Notes: generated by a model from the letters alone, not told the origin. Positions 18,101 to 25,038 are shown, numbered from the stretch's first letter. The stretch is 64,000 nt of DNA from Microbacterium terrisoli (GCF_030866805.1 NZ_CP133019.1:1178001-1242000), one strand, 5' to 3'. Numbers and translations are program-made.

Positions 18101-18922
18101 CCCGACGCCGAGGTCGCGCGCGTGGTCACCCTGGTCGTCGAGCACGCCGTCAATCGCGGCACCGAATCGCTCATGGTCGTCACCGCGAGCGCGAAGCACG
18201 CAGAGCGGGTTCGTGCGGCCGTCGATGCGGCCTTCGCCGGACGGTCGGACGTCGCCGATTTCGTCTCGCGCGACACGTCCGAGCCGCTCGCAGTGCTGAC
18301 GTTGGAAGAGTCGGTCGCCGAGAGCCGCGACCGCGTGATCTTCTCGCTCGGCTTCGGGCTGACACGCCACGGCCGTGTGCTCAGCGATTTCGGCGACCTG
18401 TCGGGCCCGGACGGCGAGAGGCTGCTCACGGTCGGGATGACCCGTGCGCGGCGGTCCATGGTGATCGTCTCGTGCATCCGTCCGTCTGCGTTCGACGAGG
18501 GACGACTGCAGTACGGGGCGGCCACGCTCATGAACGTTCTGGGCGGCATCGCGGCACGGGCGCGCGAGGCGCGGCTGGAAGACCTGGCCGACCCGCTGAC
18601 ACGGGCCCTCGCCCGCGAGCTGCGGCGGCTGGGCGTATCGGTGGACGTGCACTATCGCGGCCTGCTGCCCCTGGTGGCGCAATACGGCGGCAAGGCCGTC
18701 GCGGTCGAGAGCGACCCCGAGGCCGGCACCGGGTCGCTGCGCGAATCGTTGCGGCTGCGCCCGCAGGTGCTGCGACGCCTGGGATGGCACTACGTGCGCG
18801 TGCACTCATTCGACCTGTACAGCGAACCGTCCGAGGTCGCGCAGCGCATCGCCGGCATTCTGGGCGTCAGCCCCGAAACGCCGCGGGCGGATGACGACAC
18901 CCAGCCGATCGATGTCGACTGA
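15188..18922 (+). CDS. Large SF1-helicase-like protein with degenerate ATPase motifs and C-terminal nuclease-like domain
   Basis: The 1244 residues have the outline of the DUF4011/Sen1-like SF1 helicases: Walker A region VVHTLPGTGGTQTVINAL (about 307-324), a long helical insertion (about 360-800), motif II region (about 834-842), motif III GDPVTQQPTPF, HSYRAGGEDL, a late VIFSLGFG (motif V) and VGMTRARRSMVIVS (motif VI, about 1080-1095). The P-loop lysine is glycine (residue 317) and the DE of motif II is AD (839-840). The end (about 1130-1235: VAVESDPE, LRRLGWHYVRVHSFDLY) resembles the Vsr/MTES_1575-type restriction-nuclease fold, again with weak catalytic residues. It diverges from the alkyltransferase-like gene and has an apparently leaderless GTG start. 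Confidence 0.8.
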   Translation: MWRAESNAVAGVQDPSAPAVVAPHTLRLAEQGVTVMHVAEPERERIRTQAAMLGGRSTLLRFTDAGDASIEITKAHPGSLPQFITGRSTLLSNLFRDEVALRTARIAAAHVAAKSVELRTARGLDLVALAVGLASWSVEGESFCAPVLLRPTAIRRHHSDFEVKLHGSFVVNTELVRALSDHFGLEIDGRGLAELAIDGGLFKPQPVIDRLRQLTAHIPTFTVRPRLVISTFGDVGAQLARDLTSLDHPVLNALAGHADDRARLSLRRDRPPVADPDDRPPASDTLLLDADAEQEDVLARITDGQSLVVHTLPGTGGTQTVINALGALVDDGKRVLVVSARRSTLEGVRHRLAGIGLGGLAVSPRQLRRDLIRAIGRNEKAEQPRIADIDDALVRLRTVLRDYRGALTRVRGELDVSVLDIVRELTTLAATQAPPITTTRFDAVTLQRLKNTRSEAADKLVAAARLGEFRYGPDDSAWYGVTFTTTEQARDAHALARRLHHEDVPVLLERGYEVIAQTRMRPFRSVAELGGYLRLLQGIRDSLDRFSSTVFEHPLTELIQAHGPRRDAPGLNGASRRRLRRLAREYVRPGVHVLDMHDALVRIQRQRTEWESLAETGAVMPEVPVGLGEVSTLWQRAQDGLDRLDEIVGRDDSARLSALPAQAMVRRLGALAADSAYFENLVERASLRTDLAALGLEPLLVELSVRHVPEDQVRAELEYAWWQSALEHLLRTDRALLGANTSVVDRLERDFRLVDEAHVAASGPLLAARLATQWRIGIVDHAVEADGLKRTLKAGSPTPAEFVRVAPALSATLAPAWIASPYEVVSIPEDVAFDVVLLADAGALSLAEAAPALRRARQVVAFGDPVTQQPTPFRIAAGRPLPEDEPGEDEEPFDAVSVFERLAELVPVDTLTHSYRAGGEDLAELVNEAFYGGELVSLPWAGSYLGRGSLSVDYVEGGSGVPDPDTGAVESPDAEVARVVTLVVEHAVNRGTESLMVVTASAKHAERVRAAVDAAFAGRSDVADFVSRDTSEPLAVLTLEESVAESRDRVIFSLGFGLTRHGRVLSDFGDLSGPDGERLLTVGMTRARRSMVIVSCIRPSAFDEGRLQYGAATLMNVLGGIAARAREARLEDLADPLTRALARELRRLGVSVDVHYRGLLPLVAQYGGKAVAVESDPEAGTGSLRESLRLRPQVLRRLGWHYVRVHSFDLYSEPSEVAQRIAGILGVSPETPRADDDTQPIDVD

Positions 18923-19136
18923 GGCGCCGTCGGGGCGGGAGCCCGCGGGGGAGTCAGAGCCTGCGGGGGAGTCGGAGCGCCAGCACATCGTGCACCAGCC
19001 TGGTTCGCGCCGCGCGAAACTGACCCCCGCGCCGGGAACGACGGACGAGCCTGTGGCTGCCGATGAGGAGAAGCCGTGGGCGGGCACCGGTCCGAACGAC
19101 GCGAGCATGCGACGCGAGAAGCCGCCGCACTACTGA
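18912..19136 (+). CDS. Small acidic protein of unknown function, 74 residues
   Basis: Starts at ATG 18912 inside the last codons of the helicase-like gene (11-base overlap), which suggests coupled translation. The product is hydrophilic, has a duplicated EPAGESEPAGESE segment, a middle part ending RRAKLTPAPGTT and the C-terminus GPNDASMRREKPPHY. A similar GPND...KPPHY/W ending is familiar from small unannotated actinobacterial proteins, which supports a real gene; no function is known. It could also be part of the control of mscL, which follows after 105 bases, but nothing shows that. Confidence 0.6.
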   Translation: MSTEAPSGREPAGESEPAGESERQHIVHQPGSRRAKLTPAPGTTDEPVAADEEKPWAGTGPNDASMRREKPPHY

Positions 19137-19241
19137 TCGACCGGCGGGCCGACACGCGCGGGGGCGGACTGACATCGGGACGCCGTTCCCTTATTGTGTG
19201 ATGCGGCGGTTTCACCACCGTCTCCAGTCGGAGGGGCAGAA

Positions 19242-19670
19242 ATGATACGTGGATTCAAGAACTTCCTGATGCGCGGAGACGTGATCACCGTAGCCGTCGG
19301 GCTGGTCGTCGCCTTGGCGTTCAGCACGTTGGTGAAGGCCTTCACCGACTTCGTCATCAACCCGCTGATCGCGGCTGCGGGGGGCGGCAAGAGCTTCGGC
19401 CTCGGCTGGCAGCTGGGCGCGCCGGGAAACAAGGCCACCTACCTCGACCTGGGCTCGTTCATCTCGGCGATCATCTACTTCATCATCTTCATGGCGGTGG
19501 TGTACTTCGTGATCGTCGTGCCGTTCAAGGCGATCCAGGCCCGACGCGGCGTGACGGTGTTCGGTGACCCGGCCCCCACCAAGACATGCCCCGCGTGCCT
19601 GTCCGAAGACCTCCCGGTCGGGGCGAGCAAGTGCCTGCACTGCGGCACGGAGCAGCCTGCGACGGCCTGA
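19242..19670 (+). CDS. mscL: Large-conductance mechanosensitive channel with C-terminal zinc ribbon
   Basis: A pentameric membrane valve that opens under osmotic downshock. The 142 residues start with MIRGFKNFLMRGDVITVAVG, the conserved N-terminal helix plus TM1 (pore lining, AVGLVVALAFSTLVKAF), then a short outer loop, TM2 (SAIIYFIIFMAVVYFVIVV) and the cytoplasmic helix. After the usual end the protein continues into TCPACLSEDL...KCLHCGTEQ, a CxxC-x11-CxxC zinc-ribbon motif not part of classical MscL. ATG 19242 is preceded by GAGGGG (19231-19236); an upstream in-frame start would add 16 non-homologous residues. A strong terminator follows at 19683. Confidence 0.93.
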   Translation: MIRGFKNFLMRGDVITVAVGLVVALAFSTLVKAFTDFVINPLIAAAGGGKSFGLGWQLGAPGNKATYLDLGSFISAIIYFIIFMAVVYFVIVVPFKAIQARRGVTVFGDPAPTKTCPACLSEDLPVGASKCLHCGTEQPATA

Positions 19671-19682
19671 TCGACACACCGG

Positions 19683-19711
19683 ACGCCCCGCGGATCCGTT
19701 CCGCGGGGCGT
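19683..19711. terminator. Strong hairpin after mscL (bidirectional terminator)
   Basis: Perfect 11-bp GC-rich arms at 19683-19693 and 19701-19711 with a seven-base loop. It lies between the convergent mscL and fmdB-like genes. The following sequence is T/C-rich rather than a pure T-run, as is usual in high-GC Actinobacteria. Confidence 0.8.
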
Positions 19712-19747
19712 CTGGTCGTCTGGTCGTGGTCCGGGCCGGTGCGCGTG

Positions 19748-20050
19748 TCAGGACGCCGGCGTCGACGCGGGCGTCGGTGCGGCCTTCGACTTCTCGGCCT
19801 TCTCCGTCTTCGCCGGCGTGGCAGTGCCGCTGTCCGAGCTGTGGCCGTGCCCATGACCACCGGAGGAGGGCGTCTTGCGCGAGTCGGTGCGGTAGAAGCC
19901 CGGCCCGTTGAAGGTCACTCCGATCGAGCCGTACCGCTTGCGCAACGCGCCGCCGCACTCGGGGCAGACCGTCAAGGACGGCTCGGCGAAGGACTGCACG
20001 GCGTCGAAGGCGTGGCCGCAGTGTTTGCAGGCGTAGGCGTAGGTGGGCAT
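19748..20050 (-). CDS. FmdB-family zinc ribbon protein
   Basis: The 100 residues start MPTYAYACKHCGHAFDAVQ and contain the second pair VCPECGG, the CxxC...CxxC zinc ribbon of the FmdB/CxxC_CXXC_SSSS family of putative regulators. The conserved FNGPGFYRTD follows the ribbon. Residues 62-100 are a His/Gly/Ser then Lys/Ala/Pro/Thr-rich tail that looks disordered. The family was first seen near formamidase/acetamidase genes but is widespread with no proven role. The gene is 12 bases downstream of the formyltetrahydrofolate cyclo-ligase gene on the same strand, so the two are probably co-transcribed. Confidence 0.88.
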   Translation of the reverse strand: MPTYAYACKHCGHAFDAVQSFAEPSLTVCPECGGALRKRYGSIGVTFNGPGFYRTDSRKTPSSGGHGHGHSSDSGTATPAKTEKAEKSKAAPTPASTPAS

Positions 20051-20062
20051 GGATCTTTCCGT

Positions 20063-20659
20063 TCAGCGCCCGGCGGGCGCGAGTGTGAGGGTGCGTGTGG
20101 GCGTGACGACGCCGGTGACGTACTGGTCGTGCACGTCTCGCGGGAGTTCGTCGACGAACTCGCTGTCGTAGATGACGGCATAGACCGGCGGCGGCTTCTC
20201 CATCGAGCCGATCGTCTTGTCGAAGTAGCCGCGTCCCCAGCCCAGCCGCATGCCCGTGCGATCCACCGAGGCGGCGGGAATGATCATCAGATCGACGTCG
20301 CCGACCGCGATCGGGCCGAGCAGTTCGCCTTCGGGCTCGGTGACGCCCAATGAGGCTTCGTGCTCGGGTGCGTCGGGGTCGGCGACGACCCAGTCCAGCA
20401 GTCCGTCCGGGCGCATGATGGGCAGCAGCACACGGATGCCGCGGTCGATGGCGCCGGTGACGAAGCGCCGTGTGCCCGGTTCCATCGGTGTGGACAGGTA
20501 GCACGAGACCGAGCGCGCGTCGTGCGCGGCGACCAGCGCATCGAGCTGCCGGGTGATGCCGGCCTCGGCCGTCGTGCGGTTCGCATCGCTCAGCTGCTGT
20601 CGGCGCTCACGCCGTTCCGCGCGCTGGGCGCGCTTGGCATCATCGATCCGATCGGGCAT
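20063..20659 (-). CDS. 5-formyltetrahydrofolate cyclo-ligase
   Basis: ATP-dependent conversion of 5-formyl-THF to 5,10-methenyl-THF, which recycles the stored or inhibitory folate form. The 198 residues contain an N-terminal basic helix (RAQRAERRERRQQL), CYLSTPMEPGTRRFV, the substrate/ATP segment DLMIIPAASVDRTGMRLGWG and the family hallmark GWGRGYFDKTI. The 3' half includes VVTPTRTLTLAP. The start codon lies seven bases after a TAGAAT -10 hexamer, so the message may be leaderless. The gene is divergent from galU with only 32 bases between start codons. Confidence 0.93.
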   Translation of the reverse strand: MPDRIDDAKRAQRAERRERRQQLSDANRTTAEAGITRQLDALVAAHDARSVSCYLSTPMEPGTRRFVTGAIDRGIRVLLPIMRPDGLLDWVVADPDAPEHEASLGVTEPEGELLGPIAVGDVDLMIIPAASVDRTGMRLGWGRGYFDKTIGSMEKPPPVYAVIYDSEFVDELPRDVHDQYVTGVVTPTRTLTLAPAGR

Positions 20660-20666
20660 ATCCCCG

Positions 20667-20672
20667 ATTCTA
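20667..20672 (-). promoter_or_regulatory. -10 element TAGAAT for the cyclo-ligase gene
   Basis: Read on the minus strand, TAGAAT is followed by seven bases and then ATG at 20659-20657. It faces the galU -10 element with seven bases between the two hexamers. Confidence 0.5.
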
Positions 20673-20679
20673 CGGTCGC

Positions 20680-20685
20680 TAGAGT
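20680..20685 (+). promoter_or_regulatory. -10 element TAGAGT for galU
   Basis: TAGAGT ends six bases before ATG 20692 with no ribosome site in between, indicating a leaderless galU message. The region that would hold its -35 element overlaps the start of the divergent cyclo-ligase gene. Confidence 0.55.
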
Positions 20686-20691
20686 GGAACG

Positions 20692-21576
20692 ATGCCGCAC
20701 AAGCCTTTCAAAGCCGTCATCCCTGCCGCAGGATTGGGGACGCGCTTCCTGCCCGCCACCAAGGCGATGCCCAAAGAGATGCTGCCCGTCGTCGACAAGC
20801 CGGCGATCCAGTATGTCGTCGAAGAGGCGGTGGATGCCGGCATCCAAGACATCCTGATCATCATCGGTCGCAACAAGAACAACATCGCGAACCACTTCGA
20901 TTCGGTTCCCGAGCTCGAGTCGACGCTGGAGCGCAAAGGCGACCACGACAGGCTGGCCGAGGTCAAGCACGCCAGCGACCTGGCCGACATCCACATGGTG
21001 CGGCAGGGTGAGCCGCTGGGGCTCGGGCACGCGGTGTGGCGAGCCAAGGGGCACGTCGACGACCACCCGCTGGCGGTGCTGCTCGGCGATGATCTGATCG
21101 ATGAACGCGACGATCTGCTCAAGACGATGCTCGCCGAGTACGACAAGCGCGAAGCGACCGTCGTCGCGCTGATGGAGGTCGATCCGGCGCAGATCCACCT
21201 GTACGGCGTGGCATCGGTCGAGCCCACCGACGACCCGGATGTCGTGCGCGTGACAGGAATGGTCGAGAAGCCGAACGCGGCCGATGCCCCCTCGAATCTG
21301 GCCGTCATCGGACGCTACGTGCTGCCGCCGGAGGTCTTCGAGATCCTCGAGCGCACCAAGCCGGGCAAGGGGGGCGAGATCCAACTGACCGATGCTCTGC
21401 AAGAACTGGCGCACGACCCCGCGCGGGGGGTGTACGGCGTCGTCTTCCGCGGTCGGCGATATGACACTGGCGATAAGCTGGATTACATCAAGGCCATCGT
21501 GCAACTGGCCGCTGACCGCGAGGACCTCGGGCCGGAGTTGCGGCCGTGGTTCAAGGAGTTCGCGGCGACGCTGTAG
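20692..21576 (+). CDS. galU: UTP-glucose-1-phosphate uridylyltransferase
   Basis: Makes UDP-glucose from UTP and glucose-1-phosphate for cell-wall glycans, glycolipids and trehalose. The 294 residues begin KAVIPAAGLGTRFLPATKAMPKE (nucleotide-binding glycine-rich loop with the activating K/E; shown here in parts), then VDKPAIQYVVEEA, GEPLGLGHAVW, the metal/sugar-binding LLGDDLIDE, and MVEKPNAADAPSNLAVIGRY. Length and order match bacterial GalU. It seems to be transcribed as a leaderless message and is followed after 21 bases by an acetyltransferase gene on the same strand. Confidence 0.95.
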   Translation: MPHKPFKAVIPAAGLGTRFLPATKAMPKEMLPVVDKPAIQYVVEEAVDAGIQDILIIIGRNKNNIANHFDSVPELESTLERKGDHDRLAEVKHASDLADIHMVRQGEPLGLGHAVWRAKGHVDDHPLAVLLGDDLIDERDDLLKTMLAEYDKREATVVALMEVDPAQIHLYGVASVEPTDDPDVVRVTGMVEKPNAADAPSNLAVIGRYVLPPEVFEILERTKPGKGGEIQLTDALQELAHDPARGVYGVVFRGRRYDTGDKLDYIKAIVQLAADREDLGPELRPWFKEFAATL

Positions 21577-21597
21577 CCGTCCGCCGAAGGGGACCAA

Positions 21598-22227
21598 GTG
21601 GAGCTGTCTGATCCGCATCACCACGGGGCCGTCTCGATCCGGCTGATCCGCCAGAAGGACGCCCGTACGCTGCAGCATGAGCTGATGAGCAATCGCGGCT
21701 GGCTGCGCCCCTGGGAGGCGACCAGCCCCGACGGGCCGGTGTCGTTCGACATGCGGCTGGGTGTGCGTCGGCTGCTGCAGCAGTACCGCGACGGCGCCGG
21801 AGTGCCCTACGTCATGGAGTGGGACGGTGAGATCGCCGGGCAATTGAACGTCTGGGGGATCGCCCGCGGTTCACTGGCCTCGGCCACGATCGGCTACTGG
21901 GTCAGCGAGCGGTTCGCCGGTCGCGGGGTCACCCCCACCGCGGTGGCGCTGGCAACCGACGTGTGCTTCGCCGAGATGCGCCTGCACCGCATGGAGATCT
22001 GCATTCGACCCGAGAACAAGCCGAGCCTGCGCGTGGTCGAGAAGCTCGGCTTCCGGTATGAAGGGCTGCGGCGTCGGTACATCCACATCGACGGCGAGTG
22101 GCGCGATCACTACGCGTTCGCGCTGACCCGCGAAGAGGTCCCGGAGGGCGTGCTGGCGCGATGGCTGGCCGGACGGGCGCCGCAGGACGCGGCATCCATC
22201 CCTCCGGCCGATGCGCTGCCGGCGTGA
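21598..22227 (+). CDS. GNAT-family N-acetyltransferase (RimJ-like)
   Basis: The 209 residues match the RimJ/RimL-type GNAT fold: SIRLIRQKDARTLQHEL at the start, ATIGYWVSERFAGRGVTPTAVAL carrying the acetyl-CoA pyrophosphate-binding loop (R-x-x-G-x-x), HRMEICIRPENKPSLRVVEKLGFRYEG and a final YIHIDGEWRDHYAFAL. These enzymes acetylate protein N-termini or small amines; the target here is unknown, with a ribosomal protein the family default. GTG 21598 is preceded by AAGGGGA. It lies downstream of galU and a hairpin follows at 22237. Confidence 0.87.
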   Translation: MELSDPHHHGAVSIRLIRQKDARTLQHELMSNRGWLRPWEATSPDGPVSFDMRLGVRRLLQQYRDGAGVPYVMEWDGEIAGQLNVWGIARGSLASATIGYWVSERFAGRGVTPTAVALATDVCFAEMRLHRMEICIRPENKPSLRVVEKLGFRYEGLRRRYIHIDGEWRDHYAFALTREEVPEGVLARWLAGRAPQDAASIPPADALPA

Positions 22228-22236
22228 GCGGGCAGC

Positions 22237-22255
22237 TGCCCGGGTTCGCCGGGCA
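22237..22255. terminator. Hairpin after the acetyltransferase gene
   Basis: Perfect 7-bp arms (TGCCCGG/CCGGGCA) with loop GTTCG begin ten bases after the stop codon. There is no T-run, so it may be a weak or Rho-assisted terminator. Confidence 0.45.
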
Positions 22256-22311
22256 CACGAGCCTGTCATCCGACACGCGCGCCGCTGAGCCCGGCGCGGC
22301 GTTCGGTCGCT

Positions 22312-22317
22312 TACCGT
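22312..22317 (+). promoter_or_regulatory. -10 element TACCGT, leaderless start of the 22324 gene
   Basis: TACCGT ends six bases before ATG 22324, and no Shine-Dalgarno sequence is present. Confidence 0.5.
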
Positions 22318-22323
22318 AATCAC

Positions 22324-23340
22324 ATGGGTGGGCAGGTGCTGGGCGGGGGGATCATCGTCCTGGTGACGGTGGTGCTGTGGCTGGTGTATCTGCTGCCCAG
22401 CTGGCATCAGCGTCATCAGTACGACGCGGCTGAGCGCAACGCCGTGCGGCTGAACCAGGCGCTGCGGGTGCTCGCCGAGACGAGCGAGACCCCCGACGAG
22501 GTGCGTCTGGAGCTGACGGCGCGCACGGCGATGGCTCAGCAGAAGATCGCGCGGCGCGCGCAGGCCGACCGCGAGCACCTGGCACGCAAGGCGCAGGCAG
22601 AGCGCGACGAGCTTGCGCGCAAGGCGCAGGCGGAGCGCAACGCGTTGGCCCGCGATGCGCAGGTCGCCCGTGACCGCGTGGCTCGGCGTGAGCTGCTCGC
22701 CCGCGAACAGGTTGCGCTGGCACGTGCGGCTGGGCCGCGGCCCACCCCCGAAGGCGGTTCGATCGCGGCCGCCGGACAGGACCCCGTGGCCGGTCGCCGC
22801 GCGGCGCGAAGTCGGCTGGCGCGCGTGCGTCGGCGCGTGCGGTTGGCGACGACGATGATCGGGATGCTGTCGCTCGGCCTTGCCGCGTGGGGTGTGTATG
22901 CGCTGGCGGCCATGGACATGGTCGTGCCGCTGGTCGCAGGTTCCGCGCTTGCGATCGCGTGCGCGCTGCTGCTCGTGCGGATGGCCCGTGTCGGTGCACG
23001 TGCGACGGTGGCGGATGGACAGGTGGTGACATCCTTCCGTCCGCGTGCACGGCAGGCAGCGCAAGACGTCTCGCTCGAGGATGAGCGCGTCTGGCAGCCG
23101 CGTGAACTGCCCCGACCGCTGACGGCGTCGGCCGGTTCGCGCGCTGCAGCCGTGTTGGATGCCGCGGACGCCCACGAGCAGCTGCGACAGGCTGCGCTGG
23201 ACGAGTCGCTGCACGAACGCGCCGAACGGGAGCGTCCCGCGGGGCTGGATGCGGAGCGCGTGGCGCGCATGGGACACGTCGACGATGCCGAGATCGAAGC
23301 GCACGTGCGGCAGCTTCTGCACCAGCGCACCGCGGTGTGA
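22324..23340 (+). CDS. Membrane protein with 11-residue coiled-coil repeats
   Basis: The 338 residues have an N-terminal membrane helix (about 5-23, ending LVYLLPSWHQRHQYD), a charged helical stretch with Q-A-x-R-x-x-L-A-R repeats (about 76-125: RRAQADREHLARKAQAE and following), two close hydrophobic segments (about 178-220) and a polar C-terminal half. The repeats predict a coiled coil on one side of the membrane. Similar proteins in Microbacterium are labelled 'large exoprotein' or hypothetical. No function can be assigned. The start appears leaderless. tRNA-Ala follows on the same strand 60 bases later. Confidence 0.72.
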   Translation: MGGQVLGGGIIVLVTVVLWLVYLLPSWHQRHQYDAAERNAVRLNQALRVLAETSETPDEVRLELTARTAMAQQKIARRAQADREHLARKAQAERDELARKAQAERNALARDAQVARDRVARRELLAREQVALARAAGPRPTPEGGSIAAAGQDPVAGRRAARSRLARVRRRVRLATTMIGMLSLGLAAWGVYALAAMDMVVPLVAGSALAIACALLLVRMARVGARATVADGQVVTSFRPRARQAAQDVSLEDERVWQPRELPRPLTASAGSRAAAVLDAADAHEQLRQAALDESLHERAERERPAGLDAERVARMGHVDDAEIEAHVRQLLHQRTAV

Positions 23341-23400
23341 AACGACCTCCGCAGCGGTTCTGGCACGGTCTGCAGTCGTGATAACCTTGCTGAGGTTCAC

Positions 23401-23476
23401 GGGCCTGTGGCGCAGTTGGTAGCGCGCTTCGTTCGCAATGAAGAGGTCAGGGGTTCGAATCCCCTCAGGTCCACCA
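23401..23476 (+). tRNA. tRNA-Ala (anticodon CGC)
   Basis: The sequence folds as a full cloverleaf: acceptor arms 23401-23407 and 23466-23472, D arm GCGC...GCGC, anticodon stem CTTCG/TGAAG with loop TTCGCAA (anticodon CGC, reads GCG), T arm AGGGG TTCGAAT CCCCT, and encoded CCA at 23474-23476. It reads the alanine codon GCG, which is abundant in this genome. A terminator follows. Confidence 0.97.
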
Positions 23477-23481
23477 TAGAG

Positions 23482-23522
23482 AAACGCCCGGTCAGACGAG
23501 AAATCGCCAGGCCGGGCGTTTT
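23482..23522. terminator. Terminator after tRNA-Ala
   Basis: Ten-base arms (AAACGCCCGG at 23482-23491 and its complement at 23512-23521) enclose a 20-base loop, and a short T-run follows on the plus strand. The arm's A-run on the other strand lets it act also for the converging gene that ends at 23572. Confidence 0.75.
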
Positions 23523-23571
23523 GTGTTGCCCGCGAGAGCGGTTCGTGCGTGCGCCTGTGCACGAAGTCGAA

Positions 23572-25038
23572 TCAGAAGGGCGGGTCGTCACCGCCGGCGT
23601 TCTTGCCGTTGTCGGCGGGTGGTACGGGACGCCGGCTCGGGGGTTCGGGGAGCCCGAGTTTGTCGTGGAGGAGTCGGCGGAATGCGTTGTTGGGGTTTGT
23701 GGTGTGGTGTCCGGTGGGGTACCGGATCTGGATGGTGCCGTCTTCGCGCCGGTGGTGTTCCAGGAGGGTGACGTCTTTGAGGGTGTGGTCGGGGTCGCAG
23801 AGGGGATCGAGGTTGGTGATGTCGGTGGTGCCGCGGGCGGGGCCGTGGTAGGCGCAGTGGTGGTCGATGTCGGCGTTCAGGGCGAGGCGGTGGCAGCCGT
23901 CGCGCAGGCAGGTGCCGAAGGTGAGGGCCAGCCACGCGCGTTGCGCGGCCGTGGCTGTGCGGGATCGGCGGTCCATGTCCAGGATGACGCCGGTGACGGG
24001 GTCGGTGATGACCCGGGTGAATGCGCCGGCCTCCAGCAGGGTCTGCCGTGCGGTGGCGTCGTCGATGGTGCCCTGCCCGGGGATCAGGCAGTCCCGGTTC
24101 AGATCCAGCCCCGCGGGCGGTGCGGTCCCGGTCCGGGTCTTGGTGTTGCGGGTGCGGACGGTGGCGCGTGCGTCGGGGGTGAGTTTGTTCAGCGGGATGG
24201 TGACGAACACTTTCGTCGTCACGATCGGGTGGTCGGTGTCTTCGCGGGTGAGCAGGGCGGTGGCCAGGTCTGCGCGGATCTGTTCCCGGGTGCGGCCGTC
24301 CCGGTCGGTGTCGGTCATGTCCTTGGCGGTCGCGGTCAGGGAATGGTCGATGGCGTGCGCGGTGCGGGTGGGCATCAGCAGGTGCAGCCACGACATCCCA
24401 TCGTCGGCGTCTTCCACGTACACGCAGCGTTTCGCGTGCGCGTCGGCGTGCCGGTCGGTGCGGGTGCGGGCGGTGAGCTGGTCGGCCAGCTCCCTCGCTT
24501 TGCGTTTCGTGTAGGACGCGGAGGCGCCCACCCCGACCGCGGTCATCACCTCGTCGAAGATGATCAGCAGGTCGGGGCAGGCGGCGAACGCGTCGGCCTG
24601 GGCGAGCAGACCGTTCACGTGCGCGATGGTCAGAAAGCCCTCACGGGCCGCGTGCCACGCGTGCGGCAGGTCTGTCCGGGCACGGTCGGCGGTCCCGGCC
24701 AGGGACCGGACCTGGTGTTCGGTCAGACACAGTCGGGACGCGGCCTCCCCGGCCGCGCACCGCACCGCGAGCTCGCCTTCCCCGCCCAGCAGCCCGACCG
24801 GGTCACGCCGCCGGGTGCGGTCCAGTCTCTTGCCCAGCGGATCATCCGCGTCCACGTCCGCCCGAACATAGACCTCCGGGTTGTTCCGTGCGAACGCGAG
24901 CGCATCGGCGAGCGCCTCACACCGGGCCGCGTCCCGCCGGTTCGACTCGTACTGGACCGCCTCGGCATCCTCGAACAACGCATTGAGCACGAACACGTCG
25001 TCCACCCGTACGGTGTCGGTGTGCTCGAGAACATCCAT
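23572..25038 (-). CDS. DUF222 / HNH endonuclease-domain protein (13E12 family)
   Basis: From ATG 25038 the protein has 488 residues. The N-terminal two thirds are the helical DUF222 domain typical of the 13E12-repeat family of Actinobacteria. The C-terminal HNH region reads CLRDGCHRLALNADIDHHCAY, then ITNLDPLCDPDHTLKD: the cysteine pair, the DH of the first motif and the N...H of the second are kept. The tail (about 455-488) is Pro/Arg-rich. Exact activity is unknown; members are often multicopy and can be SOS-induced. Third-codon GC is high and the sequence is Thr/Arg/Asp-rich. A related gene lies at 52967. The start looks leaderless. Confidence 0.85.
   Translation of the reverse strand: MDVLEHTDTVRVDDVFVLNALFEDAEAVQYESNRRDAARCEALADALAFARNNPEVYVRADVDADDPLGKRLDRTRRRDPVGLLGGEGELAVRCAAGEAASRLCLTEHQVRSLAGTADRARTDLPHAWHAAREGFLTIAHVNGLLAQADAFAACPDLLIIFDEVMTAVGVGASASYTKRKARELADQLTARTRTDRHADAHAKRCVYVEDADDGMSWLHLLMPTRTAHAIDHSLTATAKDMTDTDRDGRTREQIRADLATALLTREDTDHPIVTTKVFVTIPLNKLTPDARATVRTRNTKTRTGTAPPAGLDLNRDCLIPGQGTIDDATARQTLLEAGAFTRVITDPVTGVILDMDRRSRTATAAQRAWLALTFGTCLRDGCHRLALNADIDHHCAYHGPARGTTDITNLDPLCDPDHTLKDVTLLEHHRREDGTIQIRYPTGHHTTNPNNAFRRLLHDKLGLPEPPSRRPVPPADNGKNAGGDDPPF

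Noticed and set aside
16274..18805. An 843-codon minus-strand open frame opposite the helicase-like gene
   Set aside because: Same artefact; the plus-strand frame has helicase motifs and the reverse has none.
23401..23476. tRNA-Ala as an integration site for an island that includes the 23.5-32.7 kb block
   Set aside because: No integrase gene and no second copy of the tRNA 3' end was noticed downstream.
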